Source of the DNA: Xiphophorus maculatus
Taxonomy: Eukaryota; Chordata; Actinopteri; Cyprinodontiformes; Poeciliidae
Length of the DNA: 64,000 nucleotides
Reading direction: 5' to 3'
Assembly (NCBI RefSeq): GCF_002775205.1
Contig: NC_036447.1
Coordinates: 21,186,501 to 21,250,500, forward strand
Shown: one piece after another, positions 1 through 11,544 of the stretch
How positions within the stretch are numbered: position 1 is the stretch's first letter
Layout: each line of letters opens with the position of its first letter
Notes under the pieces: generated by a model
The model's input: only the letters and a program-made list of their open reading frames with translations
Told to the model about the DNA's origin: nothing
Database searches by the model: none
Program-made: the position numbers and the translations under genes

Positions 1-513
1 CCTTTGTTTCGGCTCTGATGTCCTTGATCTTTGTACTGCGGTTCCTTTAACCGCACTCTGCAGCAAACACACAATTTCTTTTCTGCAGCGTCATCTGAGG
101 AATGGGTGCAGACGTTTTGAGTAAAAAAAAGATCTTGAATTTTTTCACAATTTATCAATTCAGTGGGATTTTATGTGAGAGATCAATCCTAAGTAATGCC
201 TGAATGTGACGTAAGAGAAAATGGACACGTGTCTTTTAAAGAAAAGCCAAAGATCAGCATAAGATCTTAAACAATCTTATGCTGAAGTTTTTTGTGATTG
301 TTCAACCTGCTTTGAACTTTTGGGATTTATTTTATTCTTCTTTGCAAAAAGGATTTAGCTGAGTCAGATTGGGTTGATTGCACTTATGAACAGCCTGGCC
401 ACAGATTCTCAATTGTATTTAGGACTGGACTTTGACTGGACCATTGTGGCAGCTCCGGTTGCATGCTGGGTCATTTTCCTTCTGCCTGTTTGGCTGATTC
501 TTTGATTGATGTT
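1..513. other. Intergenic, nothing recognised
   Basis: AT-rich DNA without an open frame of convincing length, splice-consistent exon or familiar repeat. The short frames present lack codon bias and recognisable motifs. Confidence 0.5.
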
Positions 514-523
514 ATAATAATAT

Positions 524-730
524 AAGTGGGCGTGCTGTGGTGGCGTAGGGGTTAGTGTGACCCATGTTTGGAGGCCTTGAGTCCTCGACGCGGCCGACGC
601 GGGTTTGACTCCCGGACCCGACGATATTTGCCGCATGTCTTCCGCCTCTTCTTTCCCCTTTCCTGCCAGCCTCCTTTCATATAAGGGAAACTAGAGCCCA
701 CAAAAGACACCCTGGAGGGGGAGGAAAAAA
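524..730 (+). repeat. tRNA-derived SINE with 10-bp target-site duplication
   Basis: A roughly 207-bp element begins with a tRNA-like head: an A-box-like TGGCGTAGGGGTTAG near 541-556 and a B-box-like GGGTTTGACTCCC near 601-614. It ends in a GGAAAAAA tail. It is flanked on both sides by ATAATAATAT (514-523 and 731-740), a perfect direct repeat as expected from LINE-type target-primed insertion. The head and tail order makes this a SINE in plus orientation. It is not a functional tRNA gene because no CCA-ended cloverleaf of normal length follows. The family name cannot be assigned by eye. Confidence 0.8.
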
Positions 731-773
731 ATAATAATATGAGAAGTGAGAAAGATATACTGTCAGGCACCTG

Positions 774-3700
774 CATTATTTTGTGTTGTGTAAATCGAAT
801 TGAAAACTATTCCATTTCAGTAAGATCCACACGTCTTATCATGTCTGATTATTCCAAACCATTTCTTTCAGTGTTTTAGTTTCCTTTGTTTAGGCCCCTC
901 TCTATAAACAAAGTAAAATATTGTTGTTTGTGGTTTGAGGAGTTGAAACCTTTCATAATTTACAAACCAAAATGTTCAGCTTGAGAGTCTCTGGACGGCC
1001 TTGACTAGACTAGAGAGAGAGAAAAGAAAACATTTTATTTGTGTAGCTCCTAATCACCGTTGATACGTATAATCTCGACTGGCCTGTCAGAACTCACATT
1101 ATGAAAAGCAGGACTCCTCTAGGATCCCCGTGAAGAACAAAAGACCTCCCACTAGTAGCTTAGAGGTAAACAGAAATACACAAACGAAGGGAGGTGCAGT
1201 TGTGTCTACTGGGTGTTGTTGAGGCAGAGAAGACTTTTTCTGGCTTCCTCAGAGTCTGCAGACAAAGTTATTTGTATTATACCAAAGCTGCAACTGAGTC
1301 ACTGTGAGAACCGGTGTTGACACAAGTCCTGAGAAACCGGCAGGTAGAGACACAGTCATATGTAATGACCTGAAAATGACTGATCTTAATGAAGTGGAGA
1401 AGCTAATGTCTTTTTGGGCCAGTCAGTGTAGATGGGCGTTTTCACCTGAAACAACCTCATGAGTCACTGTGGAGTAAAATCTCAGCCACAGAAGACACCC
1501 ACACCAACTCTCCACCATCACTGCAAACATTTTCAGAGATTTGGACTCTTTCCTTGTCTATCTCAGCAGAAATGTCTGTGGATTATGGCCCTAACTTTAA
1601 ATAAACAGTGGTGACAGTTTAATAAATCATATTAAGCTTTTGCTCCATCCTGAATAAAATCTTATTCAGGATGTTGAATAAAATGCTGTCATGTTTCGAC
1701 ATTTGCTCTCTGAGATTAATGTCCTGCTCTAGAGATGCAATAGATGAGATGTATTTTATAAAAAGTTATTTAATCTGAAAAGATGGAGAAAGTAAAACCA
1801 GGAGGACCAATTGTCATAGTGCAAGGTTTATCATGTGAATGACATAGTGGTGTAAATTAACCTTAATTGCAGTTCACGGTGCTGTAACTATCATTGTGTG
1901 GAGAAAGAAAAACTTTCTTTTATACACGAACAGTTGAAAAGGAAGTAAATTGTGATTAATGACTGAGTGCAGGAGGGTGGCACGATGAAGCAGACTTCTG
2001 ATTGTATCATGGAGATTATTGAGGACAATGAGAGTTAACTCGTCCATTCACGCTTTAAGGTGTGTAGGGAAAGTTTCTGTTAACTCGTAAGACTCAGAGT
2101 CGAGCCGTGAGGTCGATGCGATACACGAAGGAAGCTCTGCTGTCCTATTTCTCTTGCTCAGGAGTCTAAAACTTTTCCAGTAAAAAGAGCCATTTATGCC
2201 TTTTGTGCTAAATAAAGTTTAGAGTCAGAAAATTTTACATAAACTTTTGAGAAAAGACAACTTACATTTCTGATAGCTAAGGAACTGCCACTTTATTTCT
2301 ATTTTGAGATTTTAAATAAAAATAATAAAAACAGAAAACCTTTGCAAAAAGAAGATGGATGCATTTTTTTTGTTAAGGATGTTAATATTGTGGAAAAAAA
2401 TATTTGTAGTTTCCAGCTTTCAAAAAAGAAATTAACATCTAAAAAAAATATTACTGGTACTTTTAGCATCATTGTGAAAGTTCAATCCAGTTATTCAATG
2501 TACAAAAAACAATCTGTACATCGTTACAGATTAAACTTAAACATAAGTTTAATTATTTATGTTTAAAAGCATTAGTTTCATCATCACTTTAATTCAAAGT
2601 TACCAAGAACATTTGTAGAAGGTGCAAAGAGCCACTGGCGGCTCCAGAGTCACATGTTGCAGATCCCTACACAAGTTAACCTCCTTAAACTAAAATAATC
2701 TGCTCTTCCTGGGCAGCTTATTTGGTCCATCTTGCAATTACCTGGTCAATCTCCCTTCAGCCTTCAGAGCTACCTTAAATTATTGTGGCACAGATTCAAC
2801 ACTGTTCTGGTGACTGTGGAGACCAGTAGCTGCCAGTGGGGACCAGTGATCTCATTGTCATGTTCAGGAAACCAGTTGAAGACGAATTCAGCTTTGTGGC
2901 CTGGTTCTTTGTCCTGCAGGAAGTAGACATAGGAAAACGGCCATACTGCAGACATATCAGACCCCCTTCCTTGACCTCCACATCCCAGAACAACATCTGA
3001 AGTTCTGCAGGTCTCACTTCCCACGGCATCAGCCATGTTTCTGGTTTCAGTGGTATAAGTTGTACATTGAAACAGGATGTGTGAGGGATTTTTATTTATA
3101 AAATAAATAAGGGTGAAAATACTCTCAGGTTAAATCATTAAGGAATACAAATAAAACCAGAACAGTCAATTGATGACATCTCATAGGAAAAAAATAAATA
3201 CAGGCAATCAGACTAGAGTTAGATTTTAAAATTACTTAAAAGAGTAAATTAGAACATCTAAAGTGGCTTCACTGTGTTTTAATAATGATATTATTCCAGT
3301 CTGTACTGCTACAGTGGTCTCCAGGCTAAAAAAAATGAATAGTTCCCATGGATACATCAAAATATTCCTGTATTTGTTTACAGTAATGAGTAGTATTACA
3401 TGTGTCACTACTTCTGAATGAATCTCTTCTATTGTCTTTGACTTCCTGACAGTCTGGATTCTTGCACCTGAGCATAAACGTAGCCCAAATGCACGTGGTG
3501 TTAAACTGCCATCAGTTTCATCTTGCAGTGGGAAAAAAAACAGTGGACTGTCTTTCACAATCGAGTTGTTGCCTAATTTGTCGTACGTTGTGTCAGAGCA
3601 CTTAGTTCTGGCTTTGAGATCTGTTACGGCTTCTTGCACATATGTTGCCAACAAAAGCAGCTCATTGTTGGTGGCACGATTCCCATTAGTTTTGTTTTCA

Positions 3701-6050
3701 TAGACCAACTAACATTTACATTTTTTTTGTTCTCTTCTTTGGTTATGGCTATTTGCTATTTTATCCATGTTGAATGAATGAAAAACAGTTACTGCCCTGT
3801 TCTCCTGAACTAGATCTTTTTCTGCTCTTAGCTTTGATTTCACCAACTTTCCAGGTAAACTCAATCCAAAGGGCTCAAATTTCTCAACTCTTATATAAAA
3901 TGTAATTAATACATTGTCATAAAGGCAAAGGAAAATAAGCTTAGATGAACATTGACCCAGTGTTGAATTGATTTTTCACAGTCAGCTGCCACTTCTGGTG
4001 GTTTACAGTCAGAACAACATAACCACATAGTTAGTTTACACAAGGAGCAGCAAATTTTTGTTCATTAGCCATTCTATATAATGGTCTCCTGTTAACCATT
4101 AGAATGGCTAACAGGAGATGAAATATTTCAGCTGAAGCCTGGTTTTCACTTCTTTTTGTCTGGTTTTTGTTCAAGCTAGTGTTAGCACTGCAATATAGCT
4201 AGCTGCTTCAGGAAGGAAAGCTAAAAACTCTCACGACTTGTTGCTTCAAAGTTGTGGGATTGATTGGGTTTATATTTACCATTTGGCAAACATTTAGGGA
4301 GATAAACATTGTTGTGTGTGGATTCGGTAGGTTTCAAAACTGGTTTTGCTGAATATGTTGCTTTTATAGTAGCGGTCGTAGCCACCTTAATAAAGTTCCT
4401 CTAGCTAATGATTTATATTGTTCATCCAGTGTTTGAAAATACATTTCTGGAGAAACTGTCTGAATTGGAGATACATCAAAAGAGTCAAAGGGAGTCAAGA
4501 ACAACCAACAGACAGGCTAAGCAGTGAGTGAAAGTCACCATGCACAGAGAAAATATCTTAGAAACTTTACATTCAGATAGGAAGGAACATTTATTGCTTT
4601 CATTGGACAGATGAGAAGAGATGAGTAGTGTGCACAAAGTCAGACTAATGATGAGTCTTTGAGACACTTTTGAAACAACCAGGAGACACCAGGCTTTGAT
4701 TGAAGAACTGTTTAATGGAGCAGCCAAACTCCAACAAGTTAAAGTTTCAGCTGCCTTATAGGCGACTGACCTTACACACATTGAAGAATATATGCGTGTA
4801 CCTGTGTGTGTTGACCAATGTATAGAGTCAGTGACTAACAGCTAAGGAATGCCAAAAACTTGAGACTCGATAGTTTACTAAGAGTAATATTACTTCTTGG
4901 GGTTTGTTTAACTTAAAAAGCTAACAGATCTCATCTTTTTTGTTTAATTCACAACATGGGTTTAATCTTGTGCCCAAAGCTCTAAGTACTGAGACATTGC
5001 TAGCTTCTCATCTGTTGGTCTTTATGGGTTCCCACTGGGTTGTTTCTGACGCCACAAACCACACACCCAACTCATAATAATTTTTAATTGAGCTCAACAT
5101 GCTTGATGGGGCGAATCAAAAGCAACGACTCAACCTGCAGTTTTTGGATTTTGCAGTGGCCTCATGTTGGAAATGTGGGTATTTCTGAGCAGATCTAGTT
5201 ATTTTGTAAGTCAGACATTACAAAACCCCAAGAAATCTCTGGCTGCCATAAAGATCTTACTTTACACATCTTACCTTAATCAAGGTGTCTTAACAACCAA
5301 CTACACCCTACTCAGATCCTCAGTAAACTCAGTGCAGTTTCATGCTGAACTTTACTGTAAAATGTTCTAGTAAAACTTGATAGTCTTTGCATTTTATCAG
5401 TTAATAGGATGTTATCATAATGCAGCTACAAATACATTAGCATTTAGTTTTGCCCTCAACACACCGGGTAAGTAAAATTAGTTTATTAATGTTTTTACAT
5501 CTTGTATTTCTTCTTTTCGAGTCGTATTTACTGAACAGCTCTTTGTAACTTGTGCTCTGAGCGTTTTTTGAGGACCCTCTTCACCTTCGGTAAGAAGCAG
5601 CAAACCAGGCCTGACCTCTGTCACCTGGGGTATTTGACCACACCTGCAGTGTGGGAAACATCTCTGAGTTTCCTGTCAATCAGTTTCAATGTTTGACTTT
5701 TAGCTAAGCACCACATCCATCCTGTGGGGCCATTTGAGCAGATTTATGTTTAATGGCCTTCCTTCATGAAAACCCCCCCCACAAAAATCATACCAACGGA
5801 TGGACAAACACACCAAAGTAGAAACTCTGACTCACAGATGTGAACCTATTTGTAGCAACACGATCCTTCAGAGCCTCCTGTGAATACACCACACCCCTCC
5901 ACAGACATTATCACGTCCTGCTCAACTACTCACTCTGCGCTGAGCGGCACCTTCCCAGGGTGCAACATTTCAAACAAATATCCTGCACTGAATTACTGAC
6001 TCGACACACACACTAAAATGTGCTGCGACCTGGGAGGGGAAGAAGTTATT
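774..6050. other. Long intergenic stretch without a supported gene
   Basis: More than 5 kb of AT-rich sequence. It holds short open frames, the longest being a 158-codon one on the minus strand at 3232-3708 with no recognisable domain or splice context, and a 12-bp inverted repeat pair at 4065-4076 and 4100-4111 (TTAGCCATTCTA and its complement). I see no exon I would defend. Confidence 0.5.
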
Positions 6051-6057
6051 ATGAGCT

Positions 6058-6082
6058 AGAAGGATAGCTGGATCCCACTTGT
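6058..6082 (+). repeat. 25-bp direct repeat, copy 1
   Basis: An exact 25-bp match (6058-6082, core GGATAGCTGGATCCCACTTG) recurs at 6822-6846, about 760 bp away. The second copy starts exactly at the edge of a perfect palindrome. The two copies may mark a local template-switch or a shared repeat end. Confidence 0.75.
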
Positions 6083-6788
6083 GTGCTCCCTCTAAGCCAG
6101 TTTCTGTAAAGTTAAACATTCACTCTCAACAAATTACCGCCTTTGCATATTGACACACTTTATATTCTTCCACGCACTGTAGCACGAGTAAATAAAACCA
6201 TGTTGACATACGTCGGTCCATTCCCAAACTTCATTTGGTCAAGACAGCAAAAGAAATCTTCATTCCTCTGAGGCTTGCTACTTAGACATCTCTCTTTTTG
6301 GGTCTGACCGTAGCATCCACAGAAAGGCTGCCTTCTGTGTTTAAATCTTTTTATTTCTTCAAGAATCTCATTTGTTGGAGCTCAGCATCTATTGCACAAG
6401 TTTGTGTTAAATGTACAAAGAACCTGTGTGCAAAACTAAAAAAGGGCGTTTATAGTTTCTGCATTAAAAGTGCACAGAACTCTACAAATGCAACAGGCTC
6501 TCATATAACCTCAATCCTACTTACAAAGGGAGTGCTGGAGGGTTTTATTTAGCTAAAGTACGCCATCTAGTGATACATTAGCTGATCACGATAATTCACA
6601 ATGTTGGTTAGTATGTATGAGAGTTTCTACCTACTGCCCTTGTCTCCATGGTTACGATGGGGCCGACGCTGACCCGCCGCACGCAGCCTGTACACATAAG
6701 AACTCTTCTTCCCCTCATAACTTTGGCAAATAAAGAGCAACCGTTTCCAAATTCTCAATGGCTGTTGAGAAGTTGCTAATTGCTAATT

Positions 6789-6822
6789 TTTGGTGGCTCA
6801 ACATATATGTTGAGCCACCAAA
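6789..6822. repeat. Perfect 34-bp palindrome
   Basis: Two 17-bp arms meet without a spacer around CATATATG; the arm reads TTTGGTGGCTCAACATA. It would extrude as a cruciform or fold into a hairpin if transcribed. It is followed directly by the second copy of the 25-bp repeat (6822-6846) and by another inverted pair at 6854-6866 and 6882-6894. Confidence 0.9.
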
Positions 6823-6853
6823 GAAGGATAGCTGGATCCCACTTGTTTCTTTT

Positions 6854-6894
6854 TTACTGGATAAAAGAAACTAGAAATTTATTTTATCCAGTAA
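6854..6894. repeat. Inverted repeat, 13-bp arms
   Basis: TTACTGGATAAAA at 6854-6866 is exactly complementary to TTTTATCCAGTAA at 6882-6894, with a 15-bp loop. Together with the neighbouring palindrome this gives two stem-loops within about 105 bp. Confidence 0.85.
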
Positions 6895-7184
6895 TCTGTA
6901 GAACAGGTAGAAAAAACCTTCACTCTGATCCTTTCAGGAAGCAGCCCCGGATCCAGACGAGTTTAGCAGAGGGGGCATCAGCTAATTTTGGGGGGGCAAA
7001 ATGAATGCATAGCAATAATAATATTACTCAAGTAAAAGAAAAAGGTACAGTGCAGTAAAACTACTCATATAAGTACATTTTTTCCAAAAAAGTTACTCAG
7101 TGTAAAAGTACATACTTTTGAACATAATAACATCACTAGTGTTATAATAACATAATAACATCACATGCTACTAGTTAACAAGCT

Positions 7185-7975
7185 TAGCCCTCCTGTTATC
7201 TTCGTTTCTGAGGTACAGCAATAATGTTTGTGGGTCAATTTGACCCGGGGAGTGTTTAATCATGCAATAGTGTCAGAAACCAAAAAATTCCTCCAAAACA
7301 TTTTTGTATCTGATTATTAACTCCAATACTAACCATTTGAATCAATATTTGTGCAATTGTGTTTTTTAATTTCTCAGAAATTAAAGATCAATGACGACAA
7401 CCTACTCATTTATTCATTTGGACATAAAAAATGGAATTTACATTTTTAATGTCCACTGAAAAAACCTAGACACAAAAAAATATAATTTCCTTGAAATTGA
7501 TCTTTGGTAAAAAAAAAAAAAAAAAAAAAAGCTATATAACATTTAGATTTTTTTTTTCAATGGGTGATCTTTATAATTGAACTTGAGACCCACATACAGT
7601 TCAGGGTCAAATTGATCCACTGATTAAAATCAAGATACATGAGTCATGCAGAGAGTATTTATGTTTTCCTCCACTTCTGCTGAATGTCACTCAGTGTGGG
7701 TGGAGTTTGCCCACGGGAACAGGAAAGATTTCCGTCAAAAGTTGTATGAACACCAGCTTTCTCGCAGTTTCCTAGTAAAGAGAATAGTGAGAAAGTGGGC
7801 TTGTGTGTGTCGGCGTGTGCATGTAGGCGTGTGAAAGGGTGTGTTTGTGTGTGTGCGGTGAAATATGGTTCATAGCTGCAAGGAAAAATATGGAATTGGA
7901 AATGTTTTTATCTTTTTTTTGCCCTTCAACTTGACTGCCGGGTCAAATTGACCGGAACAGTATCTATGTTAAAAG
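7185..7975. repeat. Probable MITE-like block bounded by GGGTCAATTTGACC motifs
   Basis: The block opens with GGGTCAATTTGACCC near 7230 and closes with CCGGGTCAAATTGACC near 7940; a third related GGGTCAAATTGATCC lies near 7605. It also contains a run of 20 or more A residues near 7508-7530 and a GT-rich stretch near 7800-7855. The mirrored motifs near each end suggest a decayed DNA transposon, but clear target-site duplications are not visible. A related motif stands alone at about 51195. Confidence 0.4.
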
Positions 7976-8229
7976 TAGATGCAGGGGTTGGTGCAAATGT
8001 GCAAAATTAATACATTTTAACGCCACTAGAGGCAGTACCAAGCCCGAAAAGATGCAACTAAGGAGCAGATTTAGAAAAATACAATACACCGAAAGCTGCA
8101 AACTTAGCTAAGAACTGTAAACTGCGCTGAAATAAATAAAAGAGAGAAATTCAAATACAAGCTGAGAGCTGCTCCTTCCTAAAGATGAAGATATAGCACA
8201 GATTTCAAAAGAAAACAAAAACAGGAGAC

Positions 8230-8600
8230 CGCAGATAATATAGGAAATAGCGCCCCCTTCACTTCCGGAGTGTAATGGTTCCACTTCTAAATAGGTGTGA
8301 GACTGCCATGTGGTCCATCCCTGCAATCTCCAGGCCTGGCTCCAGGGTGGGGCCCCGGTGACCCACGTCTGGGTGAGGGAATTCTGAATCCAACAATCTT
8401 GCTCATCATAAAAGGTCTTTGGGCTGCGATTTGTCTGATTCCTCACCTAGAATACCAGGCAGACCATACCATGCCCCTGGTAAGGACCTTACCATCCCAT
8501 GAAGCCCCCGACAGCATAGCTCCTAGGATCACTGGGACATTCAAACCTCTCCACCACGATAAGGTGGCAGCCCATGGAGAGGATTATTCTCACAGATCAA
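8230..8600 (+). repeat. LINE-like interspersed repeat fragment
   Basis: GC-richer than its surroundings. One frame reads peptides such as GLAPGWGPGDPRLGEG, HEAPDSIAPRITGT and KPLHHDKVAAHGED, which I recall as a recurrent conceptual translation of an interspersed repeat in many teleost genomes, probably part of a non-LTR retrotransposon. Neither end nor a target-site duplication is clear, and no reverse-transcriptase motif is present. The family assignment is from memory and unverified. Confidence 0.45.
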
Positions 8601-8845
8601 ATCATTAACTAGAAAAGTGTTTAAGGAGAGTATGATGTTGAATAAACCGCTTTTCATTGTTTTATTTTTATGTTCAGTTAGTCACATTTTGTTTATGAGA
8701 ACTGAAGACGTTTGAAAATGAAACATCTGAATGATTAGAGAAAATTTCGTTTTTCACACCTTTATTTCAGCAACTTCCTGCTGCAGTCTAATTCTGGTTC
8801 TGGTCAAAGGGAAGTGGTGAAGCTCAGACTGATCTGGGTTCAGAT

Positions 8846-10736
8846 ATGATGAAGCTCGACTTTGTGCTGCTTGGTGAGTCCTGAACTTCTCCAACCCTTT
8901 AAAAGCTGCTGGTTCTGGTCCTGGTTCTACCTGCAGTAACACCCCTATCTCCTCTTATTTCAGGTCTGGGAATTCTGCTGGTTCTGATCCATGGAGTTGT
9001 GTTCACAGGTCAGTCTTTGGTTCTCTGGTTCTTCAGCAACTCAGCTGAAACCTTTACCTGTATGGCAAGCCGTTTGAACATAAATTCGGTTTTCCGCCCT
9101 TACATTCCAGATATCTCAAATTGTTTTATGACTAGACAAAATACCTATTTGAGATATCTTTAATTACATTCTGACTAGTCGAAATGACGTCAGATTTACC
9201 ATTGAGTTGTATGGAGACTTCAATTCAAGATATCTACAATGAATTATTGACTATCTGAAATACACATTTCAGATATCTACAATTAAATTATGACTAGTCA
9301 TAAAATAAATTCAAGATATCTCGATTTTAGTTTTGACTGGTCATAATTCTAACTTAAGATATCTCGAATGACAACATAATTCAATATATCTTAAATTTAT
9401 TTTTGGATAGGAGAAATGTAGTTTTGACTAGTGAAAACTAAATTATAGATATCTTGAATTGTAATTTTGACTAGTCAAAATTCCTTTTAAGATATCTCTA
9501 AATTCATTAGAGATATCTTAAATTACTATTCTTACTAGTCAGAATGTAAATGGGCAGATATCTTAAATTACCATTCCGGATAGTCAAACTGTAGTTTTGT
9601 CTAGTCAAGATGCATTTTTAGAGAATGTAATCACGGATAGTCAGACGAAACCGAATTTATGTTAAAACGACTTGCCATATTACTTGATCTGATCCAGTTG
9701 ATCACTGTTTGGTTCTGATCCAGTTGGTCACTGTTTGGTTCTGATCCAGTTTATCACTCCATCACTCCGTTTACTCCAAGCCGGACTCTGGTCCAGCTGC
9801 TGATCATCATCCCGTTCTTCCTTTCCACCTTCAGGATGCTGGCCCTCCTCAAAAACATGATGCCAGGTGAGAACCTGACTGAACTCAGGTTAGCAGCAGA
9901 ACCTCAACATGCGGACAGGGAGCGGTCCAAAACATGATCCAGTTCTGATCCAATAGCTTCAGCTCAAGCATTTAAAGTCTCGCCTCATTCAGAGCTAAAT
10001 CAGCTGCCAGAAGCTGCTGATGTCGGTCTGGCTCTGTCCGGATCTTGGGTTTTTCTGGGTCCATAGTTCTGTTCACTTGTACTGAGTTCTTAGTTATTTT
10101 GAATCAATCTGCTTTTTTCGATCTGAGTTGGCCTAGTTCCATTACATCCATTATTTATTCCTCATGTCGTTCTCTATTTGCTAGATTTTTTGTCCCAGTT
10201 CCTGCTTGTTTACTCTCCCTCGCCCCCGATGCCATTCTCTCTCTCTCTCCTCACCTGTAACCAGGGCAGGATTTAGGAGGGTGTGGGAACCTGGGCTTGA
10301 ACCAAGGTGCAGGCCCTACTTAGTCATGGTTAACATGCACACACACCCCTACACACACACGCACACACACACACACACACACACAATCATGTTTTCATCA
10401 CTTGTGGGGACTTCACATAAACTTCCATTAATTTCTACAGCTTAACCCTTACCATAATTACCATAATCCTAAATCTAGTCTAAGATAAGATAAACTAATC
10501 TAAGCTAAACTAAACTAAGCTATGATAAACTGAGCTAAGCTAAACTAATCTAAACTAAGTTAAACTGATCTAAGCTAAACTAAGCTAAGCTAAACTAATT
10601 CTAAACTAAACTAATACCTGCAGGTTTTGATCCAACCAGCACTGTGACCGCCTCCCTGCCTGCTGACCCGAATCTGGGATCTGATGAGGACTATGAGAAC
10701 ATCATTGATGATGTCACCACAGTGCATAACCTCTGA
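8846..10736 (+). CDS. Candidate small membrane protein, four exons, unrecognised
   Basis: Exons 8846-8873, 8964-9008, 9750-9866 and 10624-10736 join with matching phase 1 junctions (donors GTGAGT, GTCAGT, GTGAGA; acceptors TTTCAG, TCCAG, CTGCAG) into 303 nt, 100 residues. The product starts MMKLDFVLLG, followed by a hydrophobic segment (residues about 5-24: signal peptide or anchor). A second hydrophobic stretch follows at about 39-50 (LVQLLIIIPFFL). The polar, acidic tail carries DYENIIDD, a possible tyrosine-based phosphorylation or sorting signal, and ends TTVHNL. A polyadenylation signal AATAAA at 10953-10958, 217 bp past the stop, supports a transcribed unit. I do not recognise the family. 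The third acceptor is the weakest point: it has a poor pyrimidine tract, and another acceptor at 9836 would give an early stop. Intron 2 contains a MITE (9061-9679). Confidence 0.45.
9061..9679. mobile_element. MITE with 32-bp terminal inverted repeats and palindromic subrepeats
   Basis: The ends start TATGGCAAG and close CTTGCCATA; 30 of 32 terminal bases match in inverse orientation. A flanking TA at each side may be the target duplication. The interior is a degenerate tandem array of about 45-bp units in which two palindromes alternate, AGATATCT (about ten near copies) and TGACTAGTCA (about eight). There is no coding capacity, so it is non-autonomous. It lies inside intron 2 of the candidate small membrane-protein gene. 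Confidence 0.75.
10337..10384. repeat. CA microsatellite
   Basis: Near-continuous (CA)n with a few interruptions, in intron 3 of the candidate small membrane-protein gene. Confidence 0.9.
10478..10615 (+). repeat. Degenerate CTAAACTAAG minisatellite
   Basis: About 14 imperfect 10-bp units of the type CTAAACTAAG / CTAAGCTAAA fill the end of intron 3, stopping just before the exon 4 acceptor at 10623. Confidence 0.85.
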
Positions 10737-10952
10737 CCTTTATGGGCTGATGACCCCTCCACATCTCAGGAGCAGCACTGCTGATGTCTTCACATCCTGG
10801 CATTTTATTACCCAGAATCCCTCAGCAGTGAGAGAACAAGTTTCTGCTGCTTTATTCTGTAATGATGTTCTGGGTTCTGTAACGGCTCGGTCCATTGGAT
10901 CAGAACCAGAACTCCAAATTAACTCGTCAATAACTTACCGTCTCAACGCCAC

Positions 10953-10958
10953 AATAAA
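10953..10958 (+). terminator. Polyadenylation signal AATAAA
   Basis: Canonical hexamer 217 bp downstream of the stop of the candidate small membrane-protein gene, followed by a TG-rich stretch. Confidence 0.5.
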
Positions 10959-11019
10959 GTACTTCCTGTTGAAGCAGAACTGCTTCCTGTCTTAATTTCC
11001 AGCAGGTTTGAAATGACGT

Positions 11020-11084
<65 letters not shown>
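11020..11084 (+). repeat. GAT trinucleotide microsatellite
   Basis: About 21 uninterrupted GAT units, 35 bp after the 3' region of the preceding candidate gene. Confidence 0.95.
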
Positions 11085-11085
<1 letters not shown>

Positions 11086-11201
11086 GAGCTTGATCTGGTC
11101 AAAGTGAGAAGCAGGAAGTGAGGCGGCGCCTGATATGATTCTCCTCTCAGACTGAAGCAGCATCAGGTTCTAATGCTGCTTCAGTTTTTCTTTGTTTAAA
11201 G

Positions 11202-11425
11202 CAGGAGTGTCAAACTCCAGGCCTGGAGGGCCACTGCCCTGAAACCTTTAGATGTGCCTCTGCTGCATCACACCTGAAATAATAATTAGGTCATTAAGGT
11301 TCTGGAGAACTGATCTACACAAGGAGGAGGTCATTAAGCCATTTCATTCCAGTGTTTTGTACCTGTGGCACATCTAAAAACTGCAGGACAGCGGCCCTCG
11401 AGGACTGGAGTTTGACACACCTGCT
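11202..11425. mobile_element. hAT-like palindromic MITE, copy 1
   Basis: The left end CAGGAGTGTCAAACTCCAG is mirrored by CTGGAGTTTGACACACCTG on the right, and the element is largely self-complementary. It shares most of its sequence with the copy at 57755-57980, including CTGGAGAACTGATCTACACA. No clean 8-bp duplication is visible around this copy. Confidence 0.75.
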
Positions 11426-11544
11426 GTAGGATGACTCAACAGGAAGTGCTCAGAGTTATCTTTGGACCTAAAGAGGAACGATGTGGCGTTATAGATCTAG
11501 ATTTTTAGATCTAGAGGTATAGACCTAGAGTTATAGATATCATT

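Noticed and set aside
533-605. Possible tRNA gene
   Set aside because: It has A and B boxes but continues directly into a SINE body and A-rich tail inside a target duplication; it is the head of a SINE.
3232-3708. 158-codon open frame on the minus strand
   Set aside because: No recognisable domain, no codon-use signal, no splice or promoter context, and single open frames of this size occur by chance or from old repeats. Not called a gene.
9836-9866. Shorter alternative exon 3 for the small membrane-protein gene
   Set aside because: The acceptor before GATGCTGG is good, but with exon 2 phase it reaches a stop after eight residues and loses the hydrophobic segment and the tail frame.
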